NCBI GenBank assembly: GCA_030426605.1
Contig: JAUHXM010000001.1
Location: forward strand, 91,379 to 155,378
Length of the DNA: 64,000 bases
Origin: Phycisphaerae bacterium
Lineage (GTDB): Bacteria; Planctomycetota; Phycisphaerae; Phycisphaerales; UBA1924
Direction: 5' to 3'
Part shown: positions 10,340-17,927 of the stretch, piece by piece
How the letters are laid out: every line of letters begins with the position of its first letter
How positions within the stretch are numbered: the first letter of the stretch is position 1
Notes under the pieces: model-generated
The model's database searches: none
Told to the model about the DNA's origin: nothing
The model's input: only the letters and a program-made list of their open reading frames with translations
Program-made: the position numbers and the translations under genes

Positions 10340-11794
10340 TCACTCCCCCAGCGTCTTCTTCTTGCGAAGCAGATGGTGGTACTGCTGCGCGAACCGGTGC
10401 GCCTCGTCGCGCACCTGTTGGCACAGGCGCAGGCCCGCGTTCGTGCGTGCGAGGCGCACGGGCTCGGCACGCTCCTGCACATAGATCAGCTCTTCTTTCT
10501 TCGCGAGGCTGATGACCATCGGCGGCTGGACGTCGAGCGTCTCGAAGGCTTCGAGCGCCGCGTGGAGCTGCCCGAGCCCGCCGTCGATGAGGACGACGTC
10601 CGGGTAAAGCTCCTCGCCCGCGCCCGCCTCGCGGTAGCGCCGGCTGACGACCTCGCGGATGGACGCGTAGTCGTCGTTCGCGCGCCCGCCGGGCAGGTTG
10701 GACACGGAGTTGATGCGGAACCGGCGGTACTCGTCCTTGAAGGGTCTGCCGTCCACAAAGCAGACCTTGGAGCCCACGGTCTCGCCACCCTGCAGGTGGG
10801 CGATGTCGATGCCCTCGATGCAGCGGACGGGCTTATCGAGCCCGAGCGTCCTGGCGAGCGAGCGGGTCGCCTTCACCGGGTCGCGGTATTCCAATTCGGC
10901 CTCGGGCTGCCACTGGTCGGCCACCGTCGCGCGCCGGTCCAGGCGCTCGATCGCGCGGACCTGGTCGCGGATCGCGGCGGCCTGCTCGAAATCGCGCGAC
11001 GCGGCGGCCACCTCCATCTCGGCGCGCAGCTCCCGGATCATCGCGCTGCGCTTGGACCCGATGAACCGCACGAACCGGTCGATGTCCCTCCGGTAGGCCT
11101 CGGGCGAGATCGACTCGTTGCACGGCGCGGTGCACTGCCCGATCGCGGCGAGCAGGCACGGGCGGAAGCGCCTGTTCTTCGGGTCGCCGTGCTTGATGTC
11201 CAAAGAACACGTCCGGTACTTGAAGACCTTCTGCAGCTGCGGCAGCGCCTCGCGGAGCGCGCCCGCGTCGGTGAACGGACCGAAGACCTTGGCGCCGCGC
11301 ATCTCTGGCGCGAGCTCGCCGGTCTTTGAGTCCGCGCCCGTCGGGTTGCGCGTGATGACGACGCGCGGGTAGTCCTCGCGCATGGTGATCGCGAGGTAGG
11401 GGAAGGTCTTGTCGTCCGTCTGCATCGCGTTGTAGCGCGGGTGGATGTCCTTGATGAGCCGGTTCTCGGCGAGCACGGCCTCCCACTCCGTCTCGAACGC
11501 GAGCACGTCGAACGTGTGCACCTCGTCGAGCATGGGCGACTTGCGCGGGCCCAGGTCCGTCGAGGGGACGAAGTAGCTCGAGACCCGGTCGGGCAGCTTC
11601 TTCGCCTTGCCGACGTACAGCACCACGCCTTTGTGGTCCTTCATCAGGTAGACGCCGGGCACGCCGGGTAGGTCGCGGGCCTCGCGCCCCAGGCGGGCGA
11701 GGCGTTCGGCGCGCGACTCGGTGCCCCACGGCGGCGGGGCGTCCGCCGCTTGCAGGCCTTCCTCATCCACTGGGATCGGGTCCGGGTCGTCCAC
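10340..11794 (-). CDS. uvrC: UvrC-type excinuclease subunit lacking the C-terminal HhH domain
   Basis: UvrC makes both incisions in nucleotide-excision repair. The GIY-YIG nuclease domain is clear (LPGVPGVYLMKDHKGVVLYVG, KRxxSYF-type helix), followed by a Cys-containing linker, a UVR motif (EVAAASRDFEQAAAIRDQVR) and the RNase-H-like nuclease domain. The latter carries Asp in IEGIDIAHLQG, Asp in VLIDGGLGQLHAA and His in RDEAHRFAQQYH. The protein stops just after this at RKKKTLGE, so the tandem helix-hairpin-helix domain of standard UvrC (about 600 residues) is absent. I chose the GTG at 11794 (484 residues) because upstream codons enter the intergenic region shared with the AraC gene. A shortened paralogue is possible if a full UvrC lies elsewhere. 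Confidence 0.88.
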   Translation of the reverse strand: MDDPDPIPVDEEGLQAADAPPPWGTESRAERLARLGREARDLPGVPGVYLMKDHKGVVLYVGKAKKLPDRVSSYFVPSTDLGPRKSPMLDEVHTFDVLAFETEWEAVLAENRLIKDIHPRYNAMQTDDKTFPYLAITMREDYPRVVITRNPTGADSKTGELAPEMRGAKVFGPFTDAGALREALPQLQKVFKYRTCSLDIKHGDPKNRRFRPCLLAAIGQCTAPCNESISPEAYRRDIDRFVRFIGSKRSAMIRELRAEMEVAAASRDFEQAAAIRDQVRAIERLDRRATVADQWQPEAELEYRDPVKATRSLARTLGLDKPVRCIEGIDIAHLQGGETVGSKVCFVDGRPFKDEYRRFRINSVSNLPGGRANDDYASIREVVSRRYREAGAGEELYPDVVLIDGGLGQLHAALEAFETLDVQPPMVISLAKKEELIYVQERAEPVRLARTNAGLRLCQQVRDEAHRFAQQYHHLLRKKKTLGE

Positions 11795-11888
11795 GGGGCA
11801 TCCTAGAAGCGGTCTTGCACGCCCAATCCGCACGCCAATTCCGCACATTGGGTCAGGCACGAGTGATTCGCGGGGGGACAATGCCCGG

Positions 11889-12812
11889 ATGCCGATCCGA
11901 CACGACACCGCGATGGACTACCGCGAGCGCCTGGTGCGGGTGCTCCGAAGGCTGCAGGAGGTCGCCGCGGCGGGCGAGCCGACGCCCGGCGTCGAGGACC
12001 TCGCCAGGCTCGCCCATTTCTCACGCTACCACTTCAGCCGGCTGTTCAGCTCGATGACGGGCGAGTCGATCGCGGCCCACACGCGGCGTCTGCGCCTGGA
12101 GCGCGGCGCGGGCGAGCTGGCGCGCACGGACCGGCAGGTCATCGAGATTGCGCTCGCCTGCGGGTTCGAGGCCCACGAGTCGTTCGCCCGCGCGTTCAAG
12201 ACGCACTTCGGGCGCACGCCGACGGAGTTCCGCGAGCTCGCGACCGAGCCTCTGGACCTGCCGCCCGCGCCCAACGGCGTGCGGTTCGGCGTGGACGACG
12301 CCGCGGGCCGGTTCGTGCCCATCCTCAGAGACAACCCGATGCAGGAGGTCCGCGTCGAGGTCGTCAAAGCGCGCCGGCTCGCGGCGCTCCGGCACGTCGG
12401 GCCGTATCACCAGATCGGCGACGCGTTCGGCAAGCTCTTCGCGTGGGCAGGCCCGCGGCGTCTGCTGGGCCCGTGGACCGAGACCGTCGGCATCTACCAC
12501 GACGACCACACGCAGCTTGAGCCCGGCGATCTTCGCGCCGACGCGTGCGTAACCGTCCTGCCCGGCGTGCAAGCCGACGATGACGCGAGCGTCTCGATCA
12601 TCGAGCTGCCCGAACGCCGGTGCGCCGTCGCGCTCTACAAGGGCCCGTACGCCCGGTTCGCCGAGGTCTACCAGTGGTTCTACGGCACGTGGTTGCCCGA
12701 GTCCGGGCTCGCCCCGGCGGACGCGCCGTGCTTCGAGGTGTACCTCAACAACCCGATGGAGGTCGCGCCCGAGGACTGCCTGACGGAGATCTGCATCCCC
12801 GTCGAGGGGTGA
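11889..12812 (+). CDS. AraC-type regulator with C-terminal GyrI-like ligand-binding domain
   Basis: A 307-residue regulator. The N-terminal double helix-turn-helix of AraC type is at about residues 15-115 (RLAHFSRYHFSRLFSSMTGE and IEIALACGFEAHESFARAFK, with the HFGRTPTEFRE ending). The C-terminal half (from VRVEVVKARRLAALRHVGPY) is a GyrI/AraC_E_bind domain, the fold used by Rob, BmrR and SbmC to bind small, often cationic or toxic, molecules. It is therefore likely a sensor of drugs or metabolites that activates efflux or detoxification genes, but no target is adjacent. ATG 11889 begins MPIRHDTAMDYRERL; it is divergent from uvrC with 94 bases between. Confidence 0.9.
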   Translation: MPIRHDTAMDYRERLVRVLRRLQEVAAAGEPTPGVEDLARLAHFSRYHFSRLFSSMTGESIAAHTRRLRLERGAGELARTDRQVIEIALACGFEAHESFARAFKTHFGRTPTEFRELATEPLDLPPAPNGVRFGVDDAAGRFVPILRDNPMQEVRVEVVKARRLAALRHVGPYHQIGDAFGKLFAWAGPRRLLGPWTETVGIYHDDHTQLEPGDLRADACVTVLPGVQADDDASVSIIELPERRCAVALYKGPYARFAEVYQWFYGTWLPESGLAPADAPCFEVYLNNPMEVAPEDCLTEICIPVEG

Positions 12813-12813
12813 C

Positions 12814-13407
12814 TCACTCGGCCGGCGGCGCCAGCGCCGGCTTGGGCCCGCGCACGATCAACGCGATGAAGAACCCCGCGATGATCCACCCGCCGGCGAC
12901 GTCGGCCATCATCATCAGCGTGTAGTCCGTCGGGATGTAGAACCAGTTCCACAGCATCCCGTGCGACGCGATCGCGGCCCCGATCGCGAACGCCCAGACC
13001 GCGACGAGCTTGCAAACGATCCCCCCGCCGTTCTTCGCGACGCTGAAGGTGATCATCGAGACCAGGAACGCGACGATCACGTCGATCGCGATGCCCTTGA
13101 CGAAGACCATCGGCGACATCGCCGGCAGGCCCTCCTGACGGTAGATGACCTTGCCGATGGGCCCGGCTTGGTGGCGCTCGGCGTACGCCTCCATCGCCAC
13201 CTCGTCGCTCATGTCGGCGGGCATCTCGGGGAAGTAGTACACGCCCGTCTCATCGAGCGCGAGGTCGAGCCCCTCGACGACGGCCGCCTCGGCGGGCAAC
13301 GGCTTGAGCCCGTCGAACGCCTTGTTGATGCCGCCGGGCCAGAAGGCGAAGCCCCAAGCGAAGAAGACGATGCCGCCCACGATCGATGCGATGATGACGC
13401 GTCCCAT
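12814..13407 (-). CDS. Four-helix membrane protein of unknown function
   Basis: A 197-residue protein. Helix 1 (residues 4-24, IIASIVGGIVFFAWGFAFW) is followed by an extracytoplasmic region of about 75 residues containing LDLALDETGVYYFPEMPADM. Three further helices follow (VKGIAIDVIVAFLVSMITF, CKLVAVWAFAIGAAIASHGM, MMADVAGGWIIAGFFIALIV). No family name was recognised with confidence. It converges on the AraC-type gene with one base between the stop codons. Confidence 0.7.
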   Translation of the reverse strand: MGRVIIASIVGGIVFFAWGFAFWPGGINKAFDGLKPLPAEAAVVEGLDLALDETGVYYFPEMPADMSDEVAMEAYAERHQAGPIGKVIYRQEGLPAMSPMVFVKGIAIDVIVAFLVSMITFSVAKNGGGIVCKLVAVWAFAIGAAIASHGMLWNWFYIPTDYTLMMMADVAGGWIIAGFFIALIVRGPKPALAPPAE

Positions 13408-13499
13408 GCCGAACCCCCTTCGTGCCGTGTCCGGGTGTCAGCATCGGCGCGCACCGCAGACCGGCGTGAGGATGAGGGGCGTCTGGATGTCGGGATGGG

Positions 13500-13964
13500 T
13501 TAGGAAGCCCCGGGGCGGACGGTGAAGCTCTCGCGGTTCGTGTGCCACCCGGGCCCGCGCCACATCTGCCATGGCTGCAGGCGGTTACGCCAGAACTGAC
13601 GCTCGAAGTTCAGCTGCGTGTCTGCGTCCCAGCTCTTGTACGCCTCGAGCCCGCGGACCTCGTCGGCCAGCAGGATGAATTCATCCTCGGCTTCCTGGAC
13701 CCGCAGGGGCTCGGCGGTCGCCGAGCGGACCATGCCGTTCACCAGATCCGAGTACATGCCCAGGAGGGCGTCGTACTCCTCCTGCATGCGTTGGGGGTCG
13801 GTGTTGGGGTTCTGGGTCGCCAGACGGGCCGACTCGTTCTGGAGGACCGTCTCGATCGCCCGGACCTGGTGGCGTTGCCCGCGGGTGCGCTCGACGCGGC
13901 AGCCCGTGAGGGGGGCCACGGTGCAGGCAGCCAGACAGATCCCGATCGCGATTCGCTTCTTCAT
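13500..13964 (-). CDS. Small lipoprotein, unknown function
   Basis: A 154-residue predicted lipoprotein. The signal peptide MKKRIAIGICLAACTVAPLTGC ends in a lipobox (LTGC), so the mature protein would be acylated at Cys. The mature part is helical and polar (LQNESARLATQNPNTDPQRMQEEYD, YSDLVNGMVRSATAEP) with no recognised domain. I chose the ATG at 13964 over the GTG two codons upstream because AAGGAG lies 5 bases before it. It follows the M20 amidohydrolase start region on the same strand after about 110 bases containing no clear terminator. Confidence 0.72.
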   Translation of the reverse strand: MKKRIAIGICLAACTVAPLTGCRVERTRGQRHQVRAIETVLQNESARLATQNPNTDPQRMQEEYDALLGMYSDLVNGMVRSATAEPLRVQEAEDEFILLADEVRGLEAYKSWDADTQLNFERQFWRNRLQPWQMWRGPGWHTNRESFTVRPGAS

Positions 13965-14075
13965 GATCACTCCTTCGGCCCCCGCGGGGTACGGACGTTA
14001 CGTTCGCCGGGTTCGGAGTACAACCCGGGCATTCTCGGACCCGCCCGTCCCATCCATCCCACCCCCGATCAGAAA

Positions 14076-15305
14076 CTAGCTCAGCGCCAGGCGGACCATC
14101 ATCTCGACCCCGATCCCGATCGCGCCGTCGTTGAAGTCGAACTCCGCCTGGTGGAGCTGGGGCTGCGTGGCGGGGTTTTCCCCGGGTGGGCAGAGCCCGA
14201 CGAGGTAGAAGCAGGCGGGGACGTGCTGGCCGTAGTACGAGAAGTCCTCGCCGCCCATGGAGGGCTCCTGGTCGGTGCTGACGTTCGCCTCGCCGACGAC
14301 GCTCCGGGCGATCTCCGCGACGCGCTGCGTCTCCGCCGGGTCGTTGTGGGTGACGGGGTAGCCCTCGTCCCACTCGATGCGCGCCCGGCACCCGTGCGCC
14401 TCGGCCGTCCGCTCGACGAGTTGGAAGAGCTCGCGCTTCGCGGCCTTGCGGACCTCGGCGCCGAGGGTCCGGACGGTGCCCACGAGCCTCACCTCGCGCG
14501 GGATGACGTTGTTCGCCGACCCGCCGTGGATCGACCCGATCGTCACCACGACGGACTGCAGCGGCGAGACGCGCCGCGACGCGATGGTCTGCAGCGCCGT
14601 GACGACGTGCGCGCTGGCGACGACGGGGTCGGCCGCGAGGTGCGGGTAGGCCGCGTGCCCCTGCACGCCTTCGACGGTGATCTCGATGTCGTCCGTCGCG
14701 GCGAGCAGCGGGCCCGGGGCGGTGGCGATCTTGCCGAGCTCGATGCCGGGCCACCCGTGCAGGCCGTAGATGCGCCCGACAGGCGTGCCGAGCCCCCCGT
14801 TGCCCGCGCCCTTGAGGCAGCCCTCGTCGCGCATCCGCTCGCCGCCCGCGCCGCCTTCCTCGGCGGGCTGGAAGACGAACGTGACGGGGTTCGGGCGGTG
14901 CTCCAGCCCCGCGAGGACGCGCGCCGCGCCGAGGAGGATCGTCGTGTGCCCGTCGTGCCCGCAGGCGTGCATGACGCCCGGGTTCTCGCTCGCGTAGGGC
15001 TTGCCCGTGTTCTCTTGGATGGGCAGGGCGTCCATGTCCGCCCGCAACGCGACGGCGGGCCCCTGCTCGGCGGTCGTCGCGGGCAGGTGCGCGAGCACGC
15101 CCGTGCCCGGCTTGCCATCGAAGACCGCGAACCCGGTCGTGTGCTCGATGCCCAGCGCGGTCAGCTCCCGCACGACGCGGGCGGACGTCTCGCGTTCGTT
15201 GTCGCTCAGCTCGGGCTGGCGGTGGAAGGCGCGGCGCAGCTCGGTGAGCGCGTCCAGCTCGGCCTGCACGCGTGAACGAATCTCGGCGGCGGTGTCGGTC
15301 AGCAT
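14076..15305 (-). CDS. M20-family metal-dependent amidohydrolase (hippurate hydrolase-like)
   Basis: A 409-residue zinc or manganese peptidase-like enzyme of the M20D group, which cleaves N-acyl amino acids or similar amides. Metal ligands and catalytic residues are visible in VMHACGHDGHTTILLGAARV, FVFQPAEEGGAGGERM (catalytic Glu pair) and SMGGEDFSYYGQ. The dimerisation/lid domain sits in the middle (VEGVQGHAAYPHLAADPV). The start MLTDTAAEIRSRVQAELDAL and the total length fit the family. No signal peptide is seen, so it should be cytoplasmic. The substrate (N-acetyl amino acid, indole-acetyl amide, hippurate) cannot be chosen from sequence. Confidence 0.92.
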   Translation of the reverse strand: MLTDTAAEIRSRVQAELDALTELRRAFHRQPELSDNERETSARVVRELTALGIEHTTGFAVFDGKPGTGVLAHLPATTAEQGPAVALRADMDALPIQENTGKPYASENPGVMHACGHDGHTTILLGAARVLAGLEHRPNPVTFVFQPAEEGGAGGERMRDEGCLKGAGNGGLGTPVGRIYGLHGWPGIELGKIATAPGPLLAATDDIEITVEGVQGHAAYPHLAADPVVASAHVVTALQTIASRRVSPLQSVVVTIGSIHGGSANNVIPREVRLVGTVRTLGAEVRKAAKRELFQLVERTAEAHGCRARIEWDEGYPVTHNDPAETQRVAEIARSVVGEANVSTDQEPSMGGEDFSYYGQHVPACFYLVGLCPPGENPATQPQLHQAEFDFNDGAIGIGVEMMVRLALS

Positions 15306-15329
15306 CCGCGATGATACGCGGACGACCGA

Positions 15330-16379
15330 TCAGGCCGCCTGCGGCTCGCTCGGCTCGGGCTGCGGGGTGACGCTGTCGCGGTTGTCCAGGAACTTCTGCG
15401 CCAACTCGACCATCTTCGGCGCTGGGACGGAGCCGTCGCGCGGCTGCATCGATCGCCGGACGTCGTCGAACCGACCGGCCATCTTCAGGAACGCGTCCAC
15501 GATCTCGGGATCGAAGTGTGTGCCGCGCAGCGAACGGATGAGCTCGACCGTCTCCCGGTGCGGCATCGCGTCCTTATACACGCGGACGCTCGTGAGCGCG
15601 TCGTAGAAGTCCGCGAGCGCGACAATGCGGGCGGGCAGCGCGATGTTCTCGCCGCTGATCCCGAAGGGGTAGCCCGTGCCGTCCCACTTCTCGTGGTGCT
15701 GCAGCGTCACCTCGATGCCCATGTCCAGGAACTTGTCCTGCCCCATCTTGCGCCGGATCGCGAGCAGCGTGTCCGCGCCCATGAGCGGGTGCTGCTCCAT
15801 GAGCAGGCGCTCGTCGGGGTCCAGACGTCCGGGCTTGAGGAGCACCCCGTCCGGGATGCCGACCTTGCCGATGTCGTGCAGCGAGCTGGCGAGGCGCAGC
15901 CGCTCGATCCACCGGTCGTCGATCTCCTCGTGCGTCTCGCGCAGCGCGTCGGCGAGCATCGTGACGTACTCCCCGATGCGCTCGAGGTGCGTGCCCGTGT
16001 CGTTGTCGCGGTAGTCGGCGAGCTTGGCGAGCCCGAAGATCAGCGCGTTGCGCGACGCGAGCGACTCGCTCACACGCTGGCGGACCTCGGTCTCGAGCTT
16101 GAGGTTCATTTGCTTGAGCGCCGCACGCTGGCGGGCGTCCGTGATGGACGAGAGCACCGTCGCCATGCCCGGGCCGGCGATCGCGAGCCCGCACACGACG
16201 CCCACGAGCTGGAAGAGCACCGCCATCGGGGGCTCGGGCCCGGTGTGCACCGCCAGCCGCATGAGCAGCAGCACCCCGTACCCCACGAGCCCGATGTGCA
16301 GCGTGGACAGCGCCAGCGTGAGCAGCTGGCCCGCGCGGCCGCGGAAGATCGACAGGGGTTGGCGCTCGGTGGCAGACAC
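15330..16379 (-). CDS. HD-GYP domain phosphodiesterase with membrane anchor
   Basis: A 349-residue protein. Two N-terminal transmembrane helices (LLTLALSTLHIGLVGYGVLLLM, AVLFQLVGVVCGLAIAGPG) lead through a short coiled coil to an HD-GYP domain. The signature residues are present: LASSLHDIGKVGIPDGVLLK (HD), HPLMGADTLLAI, and HHEKWDGTGYPFGI (HHE...GYP). HD-GYP domains hydrolyse cyclic di-GMP or related dinucleotides, lowering c-di-GMP and often promoting motility. There is no receiver or other sensory domain. It lies 24 bases upstream (in its own direction) of the M20 gene, so co-transcription is possible. Confidence 0.92.
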   Translation of the reverse strand: MSATERQPLSIFRGRAGQLLTLALSTLHIGLVGYGVLLLMRLAVHTGPEPPMAVLFQLVGVVCGLAIAGPGMATVLSSITDARQRAALKQMNLKLETEVRQRVSESLASRNALIFGLAKLADYRDNDTGTHLERIGEYVTMLADALRETHEEIDDRWIERLRLASSLHDIGKVGIPDGVLLKPGRLDPDERLLMEQHPLMGADTLLAIRRKMGQDKFLDMGIEVTLQHHEKWDGTGYPFGISGENIALPARIVALADFYDALTSVRVYKDAMPHRETVELIRSLRGTHFDPEIVDAFLKMAGRFDDVRRSMQPRDGSVPAPKMVELAQKFLDNRDSVTPQPEPSEPQAA

Positions 16380-16488
16380 GGGCCCTCTATCGGGCCGACG
16401 GGCAAGCGGATGCCCAGAACCATTCTCATCCGATGCAGACCACCACGGTCGGGCCGGCTGGCGCGGGCTGGGCGCGTCCGAGAACCGA

Positions 16489-17550
16489 CTAATCGAGAAC
16501 GCGCTCGCAGATCGCCATCGTTTCGTCCACCCGATCCGCGATCGCCTCGAACCGAGCCGCCGTGGCTGCCTCGGGCCGGCGCGCCTCGGGGTGGGGCTCG
16601 ACCTCGGGTTTGACGGGGTCGTTGCGGCTGTCCGATGCGCGCATCACGCGCTCGGCCGGGCCCAGCAGGAGGTACTCGACCAGGCGTCGCGCGGGCTCGG
16701 GGTTCGGGCCGCCGCGCACGAGAGACACCGTGTTGGGGATCACGAGCGCGCCGGGGCTCCACGTGGGGTCGAATCCTCGTGGGGCCGACATGTCATCCGC
16801 GTCGAGACGCTCGAACGCGAGCCCGATTTCCCACCCGTTGCGCCACGCGACGTAGACATCATCCGTGTCCGTGAGCCCGACGTCGATCTCGCCCTCGGCG
16901 ATCTTGCGCACGACCGTCGCGTTGCCGTCGTAGACACGAAGCCCGTTGTCGCGCATCGCAATGAGCCATCGCTCGAACGCCGTGGGCCCCCACGCCTCGC
17001 ACAGCAGCGCCATGTGACCGCGCGTCGTGCCGAACTGCGGGCGGGCGATGCCCACGCGCCCGCGCCACTCGGGGCGGGTCAGCTCGTGCAACGCCGTGGG
17101 CGGCTCGGGGACGCGCGCGGTCGAATACCCGAAACACCGCGCCCGCTGCGCGATGCCCACCCACGATCTATCCTCGCTCACGAGCGTCGCGGGCCACTCG
17201 GCGCGTCGGTCGCCCAGCACGCCCGCGGTCGCCGGGTCCAGCACACCCTCGCGCGCCAGCTTCATGGTCCCGAACGGCTCTGACGACCACCAGACATCCG
17301 CCCGCGGGTCGTCCTTCTCCGCCAACAACCGCGTGACGAGCCCGGTGGTCTTCGTCGCCTCCGTGTCGCCCACGAGCAGGACCTCGATGTCAGTTTCACG
17401 CTCGAAGTCCGTGATCACCTCGCGGAGGACGTAATCGTCCACCGAGGAGTAGAGCACGACGCGCGGCGTCTCGGGCCCGCCCTCCGTCCGCCCGCACCCG
17501 GCGCACGCGAGCAACGCGAGCACGATCGCGATGGACGCGGCGGCCCTCAT
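16489..17550 (-). CDS. ABC-type iron(III) solute-binding lipoprotein
   Basis: A 353-residue periplasmic binding protein. The lipoprotein signal MRAAASIAIVLALLACAGC ends in a lipobox, followed by VVLYSSVDDYVLREVITDFE, the N-terminal pattern of ferric-ion-binding FbpA/AfuA proteins. DDPRADVWWSSEPFGTMKL and the later GLTDTDDVYVAWRNG segment also match. The substrate is presumed to be Fe3+; thiamine or phosphonate binding is an alternative. No permease or ATPase gene is adjacent. The ATG overlaps the stop of the upstream lipoprotein by 4 bases (ATGA), implying translational coupling. The longer ORF in the track is a shadow of that upstream gene. Confidence 0.88.
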   Translation of the reverse strand: MRAAASIAIVLALLACAGCGRTEGGPETPRVVLYSSVDDYVLREVITDFERETDIEVLLVGDTEATKTTGLVTRLLAEKDDPRADVWWSSEPFGTMKLAREGVLDPATAGVLGDRRAEWPATLVSEDRSWVGIAQRARCFGYSTARVPEPPTALHELTRPEWRGRVGIARPQFGTTRGHMALLCEAWGPTAFERWLIAMRDNGLRVYDGNATVVRKIAEGEIDVGLTDTDDVYVAWRNGWEIGLAFERLDADDMSAPRGFDPTWSPGALVIPNTVSLVRGGPNPEPARRLVEYLLLGPAERVMRASDSRNDPVKPEVEPHPEARRPEAATAARFEAIADRVDETMAICERVLD

Positions 17551-17918
17551 CGGCGCGACGTCGGGATGATGAACCGGTGCGGCTCGTCCGTCAGACGCCG
17601 CGGCTGCACCGTGAGCGGCTCGCGGCCGCTCGCGTGCTCCCAGTCCAGCTTCAGCGTGAGCGTCTGCGCGTTGCGGGCGATGCCGAACGTGACGATGCCC
17701 GCGCCGTCGGTCTGCCCGCTGTCGTAGCTGGTGGCGTCGGCCGGGCAGGGCCCGCCCTCGGGCCAGGCCTGGTGCATATGCACCGTCGCGCCGACGATCG
17801 GGGCGCCCGAGCCCGCCTCGACGAACGCGAACGAGCGCGGTTTGACATGGCAGCACCCGCCCGCGAGCGCGAGGCCCGCGAGCAACGCCGTGGTCAACAG
17901 GATCGGTGATCGATTCAT
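17547..17918 (-). CDS. Small lipoprotein with carboxypeptidase-regulatory-like fold
   Basis: A 123-residue predicted lipoprotein: MNRSPILLTTALLAGLALAGGC with a lipobox Cys. The mature part (FVEAGSGAPIVGATVHMHQ, DSGQTDGAGIVTFGIARN) resembles a CarboxypepD_reg beta-sandwich, where a 'GAPIVGATV ... TDGAGIVTF' pattern is typical. It ends immediately at the start of the iron-binding protein gene (4-base ATGA overlap). The pair may cooperate in capture of a metal or its complex at the cell surface; that is inferred only from the coupling. Confidence 0.7.
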   Translation of the reverse strand: MNRSPILLTTALLAGLALAGGCCHVKPRSFAFVEAGSGAPIVGATVHMHQAWPEGGPCPADATSYDSGQTDGAGIVTFGIARNAQTLTLKLDWEHASGREPLTVQPRRLTDEPHRFIIPTSRR

Positions 17919-17927
17919 GCCGGGATC

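Noticed and set aside
6957-10424. 1155-aa minus-strand ORF
   Set aside because: It lies antisense to the ClC, ZntB-type and pseudopilin-like genes, which have clear family motifs. The translation is low-complexity Arg/Ala/Asp and matches no family.
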